A stretch of 64,000 bases of DNA, from the NCBI RefSeq assembly GCF_039904985.1, contig NZ_CP157005.1, positions 2,728,001 through 2,792,000 on the forward strand, read 5' to 3'. The notes beneath the pieces were generated by a model. It was not told where the DNA came from. It worked only from the letters and a program-made list of their open reading frames with translations, and made no database searches. Positions 53,743 through 62,377 of the stretch are shown in pieces. Position 1 is the stretch's first letter, and each line of letters starts with the position of its first letter. The position numbers and the translations under genes are program-made. This DNA is from Methylomonas sp. AM2-LC. GTDB taxonomy: Bacteria > Pseudomonadota > Gammaproteobacteria > Methylococcales > Methylomonadaceae.

Positions 53743-54798
53743 ATGAGCAAAACCAGTAGCATTAATTCAGCTATCGTACATTTTATCCATCAAAATTTAA
53801 TTTGGTTAATCGTGACTTCCTACCTGATTGCCACACTGCTACCCGCATTGGGTATATGGATGCGCCAGGTTAGCTTAGGTAGTGTTCATTTCCTGGGCGG
53901 CGACTTAATGTTTACTATGCCGCAGCTTATGTTAGCTATCTTATTATTTAACGCCGGTTTGGGGGTAAAGTTAACTGAATTGACCGATCTGTTTTCCAAG
54001 TCGTCGCTACTGATAGGCGGGGTTTTGGCAAACGTGTTAACCCCATTGCTGTTTATTGGTACTGTCAGTGTTTTGATGAAGTTATGGCACAGCCCTGAAG
54101 AAGTGCAACAAATATTAGTGGGATTGGCGCTGGTGGCATCAATGCCTATTGCCGGTGCATCAACTGCGTGGTCTCAGAATGCCAATGGCAACCTAGCTTT
54201 AAGTTTAGGCTTGGTGTTATTAACCACTTTTTTAAGTCCGTTACTGACACCACTGATTTTACATGCCGTTGGTTTTGTAACGACAGGCGATTATTCTGAA
54301 GACTTACATGAACTAGCATCCGGTGGTGTTGTATCTTTTCTAGGGGTATGGGTTATTCTGCCTTCATTACTGGGTATTTTGTCACGCAAGTTGATGGGTG
54401 AAAAATATTATAATGAAATGAAGCTTAACTTAAAGCTGTTTAACTATATCATTTTGATTTTGCTAAATTATTGTAATGCATCGTTAACATTGCCGCAGGT
54501 GCTTTCAGATCCAGATTATGATTATTTGCTACTCATCCTGGTGGTGGTAACTTCACTATGTATTGCGGCATTTGCCTCTGGTCACTGGCTGGCCAATTAC
54601 TTTAATGCAGATCGCAACAGTAAGATTGCACTCATGTTTGGATTGGGCATGAATAATAATGGAACCGGCTTGGTTTTAGCGTCGGTGGCTTTAGTCGATC
54701 ATCCACAAGTGCTGTTACCTATTATTTTTTACAATTTGGTTCAGCACTTGGTTGCGTCTATTGTCGATAGAAACATGTTTAGCAGTCTGGATGAATAA
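53743..54798 (+). CDS. SBF-like (bile acid:sodium symporter family) transporter
   Basis: A 351-residue membrane protein with nine or ten helices. The pattern LMFTMPQLMLAILLFNAGLG, LLIGGVLANVLTPLLFIGTV, ALVASMPIAGASTAWSQNAN, SLGLVLLTTFLSPLLTPLI and LMFGLGMNNNGTGLVLASVA is that of the SBF/BASS family, including the two sodium-site-like crossover segments (MPIAGAS and GMNNNGTG). Substrates range from bile acids to pyruvate or arsenite; the one here is unknown. Confidence 0.85.
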   Translation: MSKTSSINSAIVHFIHQNLIWLIVTSYLIATLLPALGIWMRQVSLGSVHFLGGDLMFTMPQLMLAILLFNAGLGVKLTELTDLFSKSSLLIGGVLANVLTPLLFIGTVSVLMKLWHSPEEVQQILVGLALVASMPIAGASTAWSQNANGNLALSLGLVLLTTFLSPLLTPLILHAVGFVTTGDYSEDLHELASGGVVSFLGVWVILPSLLGILSRKLMGEKYYNEMKLNLKLFNYIILILLNYCNASLTLPQVLSDPDYDYLLLILVVVTSLCIAAFASGHWLANYFNADRNSKIALMFGLGMNNNGTGLVLASVALVDHPQVLLPIIFYNLVQHLVASIVDRNMFSSLDE

Positions 54799-54919
54799 GT
54801 GTTAGCCATTATTAATCTGTAAACAGGGCGGTTTAGTTGTAAATTTCTGCGCGTAGTTTTGTCAGCTAGAATCGCTTAAATTATTAGATTATGCTGTGTC
54901 TGGCTTACTGGAACCTAGC

Positions 54920-55004
54920 TTGTGTGCTTCGACAGGCTCAGCACACAAGGTAAGCTATTGATATATATAACCACTGTTCGCCCTGAGCCCTTCTACTTTG
55001 CTCG
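54920..55004. repeat. Dispersed hairpin repeat, copy 2
   Basis: Starts TTGTGTGCTTCGACAGGCTC, includes GGTAAGCTATTGATATATAT and CACTGTTCGCCCTGAGCCC then TTCTACTTTGCTC. It matches the order of the element at 36267-36376, with a shorter first half. It lies between two convergent genes. Confidence 0.65.
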
Positions 55005-55022
55005 GTGGGCGTAGTATTTACA

Positions 55023-55685
55023 TTACAATTCGATTCGTCCTTTGCTAACTTTGTTTTGGTCTAGATTTTGTGCATAAAACACCCAGCCGCCATTTTTTTT
55101 GCGGTACCCAAATACAACAGCTTGTGAATCGTAGTAAACCGTATCTTTTGCCGTTGCATCGTATTTTTTCCACGCAGCACCTTTAAATCCAGGCACTGGC
55201 TTACTAACGGATAAGCGTCTAGATCGAACAGCGGGGGAGGGCAGTGGAGCGTTGGTTTCCATGTCATTTCTAGTATTTCCACCGGAAATACTTCCGCCAC
55301 CGGTAACATCACCCGCTATATGCATAACGGTAACAGTCTTACCCTCGGCGTCGTGATAATGTATGGTGAAACGACAATTACTAAATTCGGATGTTAAAAA
55401 TTGTGCCGGACTATCCTTGTCAAGTGTAACCTGGGTTAAACTCTTGTTCTTCCAAGGTAAATAGTATATTTTTTTAGCAGTATCCTGATTAAGGCTTGGG
55501 TACATTTTGATTTTATTCGGTTCTTCAAACTGCCATTCAATGTCGCGGGGGCCTGGCTCCGCTCGAATGCCTGCATTAGAGTCCTGCCAGTCAAAACTCT
55601 CTTCGTCGATCTCCAGAACGTAATCAAGAAATGCTTGTTCGGGATTACTTTTTACTAATTCTTTAAATTCAGTCAAGCTAGGCAT
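55023..55685 (-). CDS. Unknown protein with a possible Cys-His deamidase-like motif
   Basis: A 220-residue soluble protein. The start at 55685 (MPSLTEFKELVKSNPEQAFL) has GGAGAG upstream. The sequence DSPAQFLTSEFSNCRFTIHY, then DAEGKTVTVMHIAGD, contains a Cys104 and His122 in a beta context: the C-to-H spacing and the small-residue turn before Cys resemble the catalytic pair of CNF/BLF1/CheD-type glutamine deamidases. The C-terminus is beta-rich (YYDSQAVVFGYRKKNGGWVF). No secretion signal is seen. A group II intron lies 49 bases upstream of the start codon and separates the gene from its original promoter. The functional idea is weak. Confidence 0.5.
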   Translation of the reverse strand: MPSLTEFKELVKSNPEQAFLDYVLEIDEESFDWQDSNAGIRAEPGPRDIEWQFEEPNKIKMYPSLNQDTAKKIYYLPWKNKSLTQVTLDKDSPAQFLTSEFSNCRFTIHYHDAEGKTVTVMHIAGDVTGGGSISGGNTRNDMETNAPLPSPAVRSRRLSVSKPVPGFKGAAWKKYDATAKDTVYYDSQAVVFGYRKKNGGWVFYAQNLDQNKVSKGRIEL

Positions 55686-56345
55686 ATTTCTCTCTCCATT
55701 AAAAGGTGGGTAACAGCTAAGGATTTGTGCGTAGTGCGACGTGAAGTCGTATAAATAATTGTTTAGCTTTAGCAATCATGACTAAACCTGCCGTTCCTCC
55801 GGCAGTAGCCTAAGAGTGCAGGCATTAACAGTAATGTGATGTTTGAAGCCATTCCGACAATGTAACCCAATCGAAAGATGAAGTCGAGCCCGTGAGGGCA
55901 AAACGGAACTGCGAGCATTACGCGGTAGGGTGCTAGGCTTAGAAGGTAAGGTGAACACATGTGAATCAACGATAAATCTCGTTAAATCCGAGGAGTCAAA
56001 GATGCTGATAGACTCTAGCCAAAAGGCAACATGGTTAGTTTGGTATTTTCGCATAACCAAACGAGGATAACAAAACCATCGGGAGATAGTTGGCACCTAA
56101 CCCTTCAGTGTTATTTATATGGAACACGGTAAACCCGTATTTTCGCCTATTTAGGCAAGTTGACCGCGAGGGAAACTGATGGGAATGCGGGCATAGGAGG
56201 TTGGAAAAAGCGAAGGCTATTCTGTAATGGAATAGATAGAGATTAAGGTATACCGCCAATATCATCTTGCTCGAAAGAGCGCAGACTTCCAACGGGTCTC
56301 AAATTGCAAGATAACTAATAGAACCTTTATAAGGAGGAAGAGCAA

Positions 56346-58055
56346 ATGACGACGACACCTAGTGCAGTTGGTGCAGCCTCCCATTATGACGTGAACTGGC
56401 ACAGTATTGACTGGGGGCAGGCTCATCGAATAGTGAGAAGGCTACAAGTACGTATTGCAAAGGCAGTCAGCGAAGGCCGCTGGAATAAGGCGAAAGCTTT
56501 ACAATGGTTGCTGACGCACTCATTTTATGGCAAGGCAGTTGCTGTAAAACGAGTTACTGAAAATCGCGGTAAAAACACCCCAGGAGTTGACGGGGAAACT
56601 TGGAATACTCCTGAGCAAAAGGCCAAGGCAATTAACTCGTTCAAAGGAAGAGGCTATCAACCACAACCGCTGAGAAGAGTCAAAATTCCCAAAGCAAACG
56701 GTAAACTGCGTCCTTTAGGGATTCCAACCCTACGAGATAGAGCAATGCAAGCGCTGCATTTACTGGGCTTGCAACCGATAGCTGAAACCAAAGCGGATCA
56801 CAATTCCTATGGATTCCGTCCAGAAAGAGCTTGTAGAGATGCGGCGGCACAATGCTTTGCGGCATTAGTGAGTAAAAACTCAGCGCAGTGGGTTTTAGAT
56901 GCAGATATATCTGGATGCTTTGACAATATTAGTCATGACTGGTTACTGGCGAATATCCCTATGGATAAAACCGTACTCAGAAAATGGCTGAAAAGTGGTT
57001 TTGTTGAAAAAGGAAATTGGTTTCCAACGCAAGCCGGCACTCCGCAAGGGGGTATTGCCTCGCCAACGCTGGCTAATATGGCTTTAGATGGTCTTGAAAT
57101 CGAACTGGCCGCGCACTTTGGTACAAAAACCAGCAAGAAAAGATGGAAGGGAAAAGTCAATTTTATTCGATATGCAGATGACTTTGTTATCACCGGCGCA
57201 ACGAAAGAAACGCTGGAGCAGGCAAAGTTGATTATTGAGAACTTTCTGAAGGACAGAGGATTATCGCTATCAGAAGAAAAAACCAAGATTGTGCATATTG
57301 ATGAAGGCTTTGATTTCTTAGGGTGGAACTTTCGTAAATACGGTGGGAAACTACTCATCAAACCTGCGAAAAAGAATGTACAAGCATTCTTACGGAAAAT
57401 TCGACTGATAATCAAAGAAAACCAAACAGCAAAACAGGAAAATGTAATTAGGCTCCTAAATCCAATCATAAGGGGATGGGCTAATTATCACCAAAATCAG
57501 GTGGCGAAGGAAACCTTTTCTAAGGTTGATCACTTCATCTGGAAAAAGCTTTGGCAATGGGCTTGTCGAAGACATCCAAATAAACCACTTCGGTGGATAA
57601 AGGATAGATATTTTGAAAGCGAAGGACTGCGTAACTGGGTGTTTGCCACGAAGGTTAAAACTGAGGATGGAGAAGTGATAAGGGTTAAACTGGTAAATGC
57701 TAGTGATACGCCCATTCGCCGACATATCAAGATAAAAGCGGAAGCACACCCGTTCAATCCGGTCTGGGAAGAGTATTTCGAAAACAGGCTTGGCCTGCAA
57801 ATGAGAGAAAGCCTCAAAGGAAAGAACCAATTGCTTTTTCTTTGGTACGCACAGGAAGGCAAATGTCCGAACTGCAACGAAAGAATTACGAAGGATACGG
57901 GGTGCAATATTCACTACATCCAGCGTAAAACAGACGGCGGTAAAAACAGAGTAACAAACCTTATGTTATTACACCCGAACTGTCATAGACAAGTCCATAA
58001 CCGTAAAAATAAGGAAACTGCCGGTTCTGATCAAACAGGATTTATGGAGGCTTGA
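56346..58055 (+). CDS. ltrA: Group II intron reverse transcriptase/maturase with HNH domain
   Basis: A 569-residue intron-encoded protein. The reverse transcriptase has PGVDGETW, KIPKANGKLRPLGIPTLRDR, SYGFRPERACRDAA, DADISGCFDNISHDWLL, PTQAGTPQGGIASPTLANMA and the YADD active site (residues 276-279 in FIRYADDFVITG). Next is the maturase X domain (RLLNPIIRGWANYHQ). The C-terminal HNH endonuclease is complete (CPNCNERITKDTGCNIHYI then LLHPNCHRQVHNRK). The stop codon overlaps the first bases of domain V. A good AGGAGG ribosome site is at about 56331-56336. The element looks mobile. Confidence 0.96.
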   Translation: MTTTPSAVGAASHYDVNWHSIDWGQAHRIVRRLQVRIAKAVSEGRWNKAKALQWLLTHSFYGKAVAVKRVTENRGKNTPGVDGETWNTPEQKAKAINSFKGRGYQPQPLRRVKIPKANGKLRPLGIPTLRDRAMQALHLLGLQPIAETKADHNSYGFRPERACRDAAAQCFAALVSKNSAQWVLDADISGCFDNISHDWLLANIPMDKTVLRKWLKSGFVEKGNWFPTQAGTPQGGIASPTLANMALDGLEIELAAHFGTKTSKKRWKGKVNFIRYADDFVITGATKETLEQAKLIIENFLKDRGLSLSEEKTKIVHIDEGFDFLGWNFRKYGGKLLIKPAKKNVQAFLRKIRLIIKENQTAKQENVIRLLNPIIRGWANYHQNQVAKETFSKVDHFIWKKLWQWACRRHPNKPLRWIKDRYFESEGLRNWVFATKVKTEDGEVIRVKLVNASDTPIRRHIKIKAEAHPFNPVWEEYFENRLGLQMRESLKGKNQLLFLWYAQEGKCPNCNERITKDTGCNIHYIQRKTDGGKNRVTNLMLLHPNCHRQVHNRKNKETAGSDQTGFMEA

Positions 58056-58087
58056 GCCGTATGATGGGAAACTATCATGTACGGTTC
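58054..58087 (+). ncRNA. Group II intron domain V
   Basis: The 34-base hairpin starting GAGCCGTATGATGGGAAACT and ending ATGTACGGTTC matches the catalytic domain V consensus (lower stem GAGCCGTA/TACGGTTC, a GAAA-type tetraloop). Domain VI follows, with the GGCGTAGCAATACGCC helix. Confidence 0.9.
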
Positions 58088-58216
58088 TTAAGGGGGGATG
58101 GCGTAGCAATACGCCGTTCCTACCTGACAATGAGTATTAGCAAAGGTTATGCATGTTTATTAAAAATTTGGATACTGTTAAATGATTTACTATGCACTTG
58201 ACGTTAACAGCCCGAT

Positions 58217-58696
58217 TTATTTGTCCTTAATTTTAATTGCACCACTTTCTGTGGTTAACTCAAAGGTATCGGCACGCACACCCTGTGGAACAACGGCTTG
58301 GTAGTTGGCGGGTGGGGGTGTGTTTTCTGGAAATTTTCGTAATATTTTAATTACGCCGCCCTCTGGAGAAACCTCAATATCGGTGGATTGTAAACCTGGC
58401 GGTATTAAAGCCATGGGCGGTGGTTCCGAATTGTTAGATTTAATGGCGATAAGCGCCTCGGCGGGGAGTTCAATTATCTCTGGTTGAATAGGGGGCAGGG
58501 TCGCTTCTACGGGCTGGCTAGGTTGCGCTACTACAACTGGCTGCGTCTGCTGAACGGGCTTACTATCAAGGCGAGTTTGCAGATTTGAGGTGTTAGCCGT
58601 AACGACAGTACTCTTGACGCTGTTTGTCAGATAAAGTCCACCTAGGGTGCTGAGTAACAATAAAGTCAAAATAAATAAAACCGATTTTTTGCTCAT
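58217..58696 (-). CDS. Membrane-anchored protein with duplicated C-terminal motif
   Basis: A 159-residue protein with an N-terminal membrane helix (SVLFILTLLLLSTLGGLYL), a Gln/Pro-rich linker (KPVQQTQPVVVAQPSQPVEA) and two similar C-terminal units: PPGLQSTDIEVSPEGGVIKI and VPQGVRADTFELTTESGAIK. The two units have the order P-x-G-x-(D)-E-x-(S/T)-x-E-G-x-I-K, so they are an internal duplication. It is anchored in the inner membrane facing the periplasm. No family recognised. Confidence 0.6.
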   Translation of the reverse strand: MSKKSVLFILTLLLLSTLGGLYLTNSVKSTVVTANTSNLQTRLDSKPVQQTQPVVVAQPSQPVEATLPPIQPEIIELPAEALIAIKSNNSEPPPMALIPPGLQSTDIEVSPEGGVIKILRKFPENTPPPANYQAVVPQGVRADTFELTTESGAIKIKDK

Positions 58697-58749
58697 ACTT
58701 TACTAACCTGATAGCTGTCGGTGAATAAATAAAACACGTTGGTTAGTGC

Positions 58750-58790
58750 TGAAAACCGGAAAGCTTAGTAGGCCAGAGTTCCGGTTTTCA
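58750..58790. terminator. Terminator-like hairpin
   Basis: TGAAAACCGGAA (58750-58761) pairs with TTCCGGTTTTCA (58779-58790): a 12-bp perfect stem with a 17-nt loop. It follows the stop of the exported protein at 58802 on the minus strand. Confidence 0.75.
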
Positions 58791-58801
58791 TCACTCGACT
58801 A

Positions 58802-59323
58802 TCAGTTAGCATCTATCAGGTAGCCGTTAAGCGTTACATTTCCGATAACACTGTTGGGGTTGGCCGTATAAATACGCAGGTGTGGCGATTCGCCTGGGCC
58901 ATATTCCACAAAAGTAGGCGAACTCATACCGTAGGAATTGCCGGAAGTATATTGCAAATAATATGGGCCGGAATATTGCCATTTAACATATTGATTGGAT
59001 AGAATTTGCGAGGTTTGCAGAGAAATCGTGATCATCGAACTGTTGGCGGGTATTGATGCAGAAACCCCTTGGATGATCAAACGCTTGCCAGCGGGTACCG
59101 CAGGCCCATCAAACAAAGTAACCCCGCCATAGCTATAAATATTTGAACAGTTAAACGAACAATAGCTAGTACCAAACTCTATCCACATTTCATATGGCTG
59201 ACGCCCAGGTTGATCCACATTTTTAACCAGCGCAGGTGCAGCTACCACTTGTTGTGCAGGAATTAGCATAACTGCAAACAGTATTGCTGCCGTAAAATAC
59301 AGCGATTTAGTCTGGTTTTTCAT
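58802..59323 (-). CDS. Exported protein of unknown function
   Basis: A 173-residue protein with a signal peptide (MKNQTKSLYFTAAILFAVML then IPAQQVVAA). The mature part is beta-type, with two cysteines likely bridged (TSYCSFNCSN) and aromatic motifs (YYLQYTSGNSYGMSSPTFVE). No catalytic motif. It is followed by a strong hairpin. It may be a secreted lectin-like or adhesive protein, but nothing in the sequence proves that. Confidence 0.6.
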   Translation of the reverse strand: MKNQTKSLYFTAAILFAVMLIPAQQVVAAPALVKNVDQPGRQPYEMWIEFGTSYCSFNCSNIYSYGGVTLFDGPAVPAGKRLIIQGVSASIPANSSMITISLQTSQILSNQYVKWQYSGPYYLQYTSGNSYGMSSPTFVEYGPGESPHLRIYTANPNSVIGNVTLNGYLIDAN

Positions 59324-59579
59324 ACAAGTACTCCAGTGTTGAGTAAGTAGAAGATTTAGTAGGTATTGTGATTAAAATTTTGCATGTGGCAATATTGCTG
59401 CATCGAAATATCTGGCTCACCTTAAAAGGAAATGGGGTTAACCGAATAATCGAAACAAATCATACCTGATATTTGTCTGAAAGCGGTTTTTTTGGAACTA
59501 AGTTACATTGCTTCAAAACTTTTCTTAATCCAAAATGCTAATGTGCTTATGGACATGATTGGCAGTGATGAATGCTAAT

Positions 59580-60302
59580 TTAGGGTGTTTTTTTAGCCTT
59601 ATTTGCTTCACGTAAGCTTTGTATATATGTTAATTCTTTTAATGCGACTTGATTGGTCGGTTCAAGCGCTAACGCATCCTGGTAAGCTTTCTCTGCTTCA
59701 TCTAGTTCATTTAATTCAATAAAACTAAAGCCGATACCTCGAAATATCGATGCTTTATAGGGGCGCTGAGTGCTGTATTGCATAGATAAATCTAATGCTT
59801 TAAGGTAAATAGCTAAAGCATCATTATAGTGGTGTAGCTGATTTAAAACGTAGCCAGTTTCTATTAATGCAGATGATGAAATAGGGGCGATTTGTTCAAT
59901 CTTGGTTAAATATTCAATGGCTGTTTGATAATTACGTTTTTCAGATTGTATGAATGCTAACATTTGTAAACATTCTTTATAGCCCCAATCTATCCATTCG
60001 AATTCTTCCGTAGATGATTTTTTAAATTCGGTATATTCGTTTTCAGATTGAAAACTATATTGCTTTATGTTTTTATTAAATTGTTCTTCGTAAGATTGTC
60101 GTAATTGCATTGCCAGTTGTTGAGCTTCATCCAATTTTTTAGATTTTACTAACTCAATTAATGTATTAGCTTGTCCTCTTAATTCATAACCTTTGGTATT
60201 TTTGTCCGTTAAGATTAAAGGCGTTACAGTTGTAACAGGTTTTGAGTCGGCCTGAGCATTAAACCAAACTAGCATGCAGAAAATAAAGAATAATGATTTC
60301 AT
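59580..60302 (-). CDS. TPR repeat protein, exported
   Basis: A 240-residue protein; the start at 60302 gives a signal peptide (MKSLFFIFCMLVWFNAQADS). The body has helical hairpins with the TPR pattern (YQTAIEYLTKIEQIAPISSS; YNDALAIYLKALDLSMQYST; LDEAEKAYQDALALEPTNQV), at least three repeats. TPRs bind other proteins, so it is likely a periplasmic scaffold. A longer in-frame start at 60356 lacks sense as a secretion signal. Confidence 0.75.
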   Translation of the reverse strand: MKSLFFIFCMLVWFNAQADSKPVTTVTPLILTDKNTKGYELRGQANTLIELVKSKKLDEAQQLAMQLRQSYEEQFNKNIKQYSFQSENEYTEFKKSSTEEFEWIDWGYKECLQMLAFIQSEKRNYQTAIEYLTKIEQIAPISSSALIETGYVLNQLHHYNDALAIYLKALDLSMQYSTQRPYKASIFRGIGFSFIELNELDEAEKAYQDALALEPTNQVALKELTYIQSLREANKAKKTP

Positions 60303-60318
60303 AATGTGCGTGGAATTA

Positions 60319-60579
60319 TTAGAATATGCATTTTTTAGGGTAATATAGCGTTGCATGTCCCATTTTTCTTCCTTTTACTTCGATACAAAATCGGTAATCC
60401 GCTGCAAACGTGGCGATTATTGCCCCGTTAAATAATATGCACATGAATATTGGGAAGCACATTTCTGGAACGACAAGTATATAATCAATTTTTATGATTA
60501 GATTGCCGATTAATATTAACATAAAAACTTTGTCGCTCCACTTTTTACTACTAATGTGATTGGACTGAGGAATAACCAA
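60319..60579 (-). CDS. Possible small membrane protein
   Basis: An 86-residue frame with two hydrophobic segments (VFMLILIGNLIIKIDYILVV; FPIFMCILFNGAIIATFAAD). It lies just upstream of the TPR gene, with 16 bases between stop and start, in the same direction. The composition is AT-driven and I see no strong ribosome site, so it may be a chance frame. Confidence 0.35.
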   Translation of the reverse strand: MVIPQSNHISSKKWSDKVFMLILIGNLIIKIDYILVVPEMCFPIFMCILFNGAIIATFAADYRFCIEVKGRKMGHATLYYPKKCIF

Positions 60580-60629
60580 CGAAAGTGTTCGTTCTGGCTA
60601 CTCAACTCAGTTGGACTTCAGCCTCCATA

Positions 60630-61766
60630 TTATGCGGAATGACTAGTCTGGATCTGTTTAGCAATAATGAATTTAACAAATGTTCTTACATTCATAATCT
60701 CCACAATTTCAAATCCAGCGTTTTCCAGTAACTGTTTCCATTCGCTGGGAGTACGCTCACGTCCAGTTGTGCCGATTAACATTTGCATGTCGAAAGCAGC
60801 TATTGTTGGATTAATATTGGTTTCTTCTGCAACGGCATCCGCAAAAAGTACAGATGCTTGGTGAGTGCCTATGGCTATTTTCAGTTTGCTTAATACGGTT
60901 GTGCATTCTTCGTTATTTAAACCATGAAATATGGCTGAAAATACGAAGAGATCATTATCTGAGGTTGCGGCTGGTAGGAACTCAAACATATCGCCGCCCT
61001 GAAAATCAGCACGTGCAAGTATTTCAGCAGCTATCTTACCTTGCCAGTGGGTTTTGGCTTCTTCGATAATCTGCGGTCTGTCGAACACAACGGCTTTTAG
61101 ATTGGGGTATAGCTTAAGAATTGATAGCGTTTTACTACCCTTAGACCCACCTACATCAATAATGCGGTCAAACATACCCCAATTGAAGTCGTCCAAAAAT
61201 AAGTTACCGGTGAGGTTTTCCACGGCATCCATTGCTTGAGAAAATAGTAAATCAAAGTTTTTGTTCTGATCCATATAGTTAAAGAAATCAACACCATGCA
61301 CTTTGGAAAATGGCACACCGCCATCGCGGATACTTTCCTCCAAAGATTCCATCCACGGCATAGTCATTTCTGGTGAATTGTGCATAAGGATCATAGCACG
61401 CACGTTTTTAGGATTATCTTGACGCAAATAAGCTGATGTTTTGGAATTTTTGAATACACGCGGAGCAGTTTCATCGAAAATGCCCATTGAACTCAGCATC
61501 CTCAATAATCTATAGAGGTGATCTTCATGAAGATGTAAAGCCGAAGCTATTTCCAGTGTGCTTTTCTCGGAGTCGCCAAGCGTATCAGCCAATTCGAGTT
61601 TGGTTGCCACATACAATGCACGCGACTGCCAAAACAGCGAGCCAATTTGCATTAGTCTGAAGGGTGGTGGAGTGACTTTCGCAGGTATATTTTGGAGCGC
61701 ACTGGCAATGCCCATCAATATATTGAAGAGCTTAACTCGGAGTGTGTTAGTAGCAAGTTTTTTCAT
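60630..61766 (-). CDS. SAM-dependent O-methyltransferase (plant/CrtF type)
   Basis: A 378-residue methyltransferase. The start at 61766 (MKKLATNTLRVKLFNILMGI) has GAGGAA upstream; a longer frame to 61874 is unlikely. The N-terminal dimerisation/winged-helix part (SALHLHEDHLYRLLRMLSSM) precedes the SAM-binding core: IIDVGGSKGSKTLSILKLYP (motif I), VVFDRPQIIEEAK, GGDMFEFLPAA and FVFSAIFHGLNNEECTTVL (post-motifs). RERTPSEWKQLLENAGFEIV ends it. This family methylates hydroxyl groups of small molecules, such as hydroxyneurosporene or indoles. The substrate is unknown and no pathway genes are beside it. Confidence 0.88.
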   Translation of the reverse strand: MKKLATNTLRVKLFNILMGIASALQNIPAKVTPPPFRLMQIGSLFWQSRALYVATKLELADTLGDSEKSTLEIASALHLHEDHLYRLLRMLSSMGIFDETAPRVFKNSKTSAYLRQDNPKNVRAMILMHNSPEMTMPWMESLEESIRDGGVPFSKVHGVDFFNYMDQNKNFDLLFSQAMDAVENLTGNLFLDDFNWGMFDRIIDVGGSKGSKTLSILKLYPNLKAVVFDRPQIIEEAKTHWQGKIAAEILARADFQGGDMFEFLPAATSDNDLFVFSAIFHGLNNEECTTVLSKLKIAIGTHQASVLFADAVAEETNINPTIAAFDMQMLIGTTGRERTPSEWKQLLENAGFEIVEIMNVRTFVKFIIAKQIQTSHSA

Positions 61767-62377
61767 GTGCCTGTTCCTCTCTATGATTTTCTGCTTGTGC
61801 GGCGCCCATTTAATTGATGGGGTCTCTGGTGGTGGTTTTTCATATGTAAATGAACACTTACTTCCGCGCGTCAATAGAGTCGGATTTTTCGATTAATGTG
61901 GATTCTATTGGCGGCCATTGTACGTGATTGATGTACCTGATGGCAGTATTCTATTGGGCGCGCCTTATCGCGTTAAAAGTATGCGTAAACAAAATATGCC
62001 TACCATGCATCTGGCGTTTCGCTATTGACGCCCTATGAGGCAATTGCTTTGAAAATTGAGGCTTATGTCCTTGGCTATCCTACCTCGAATTTGTTTTATA
62101 TCGTCCAATAAGGTTGTGATAAAAGTAAGATTGGTTTGCTTAAGGTTTTATGATAATGTCGAAATTATTAGGAGTAAGTCATGCCCTTAAACGGTTAGGG
62201 ATGGAGACATTTAACCCGCTTGGGTATTAAATCAGTCTAAAAGTGCTAGTTGTCGCCAGATTGTCAGGTTTTTTGCGCAGTCTGTCTGCGGAGTGTCGTA
62301 CCCTTGTCAGCTAAATGGCGTAACAGAAAAAGCAATTTATATTTTAGACTAATGCTTGGTGATAACAGGAGTTTCAA
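61767..62377. other. 611-base intergenic region with the first direct repeat
   Basis: A frame reading WRPLYVIDVPDGSILLGAPY runs into the direct repeat at 61974; it has no start codon and ends inside the repeat, so it looks like a scrap of a gene. The rest is non-coding. The promoter of the XRE gene probably lies after 62280. Confidence 0.4.
61974..62072 (+). repeat. About 100-bp direct repeat, copy 1
   Basis: Begins TAAAAGTATGCGTAAACAAA and includes ATATGCCTACCATGCAT, TTCGCTATTGACGCCCTATG and GCTTATGTCCTTG. It matches 63074-63180 apart from scattered differences and an 8-base length difference. The two copies bracket the XRE-2TM gene. Confidence 0.75.

Larger units (their letters stand above)
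55734..58127 (+). mobile_element. Group II intron (retrotransposon) with encoded maturase
   Basis: The 5' end fits GTGCGACGTGAAGTCG at 55734, the usual GUGYG start. The reverse transcriptase gene sits in domain IV. Domain V is clear at 58054-58087 and domain VI follows. The 3' boundary is estimated at about 58123-58128, since no empty site is available. The intron lies in the 5' leader of the gene at 55023, on the opposite strand, so it does not interrupt a coding frame I can see. Confidence 0.85.

Noticed and set aside
55769..56292. Three overlapping minus-strand frames between 55769 and 56292
   Set aside because: They lie in the structured RNA part of the group II intron and are chance frames of its helices.
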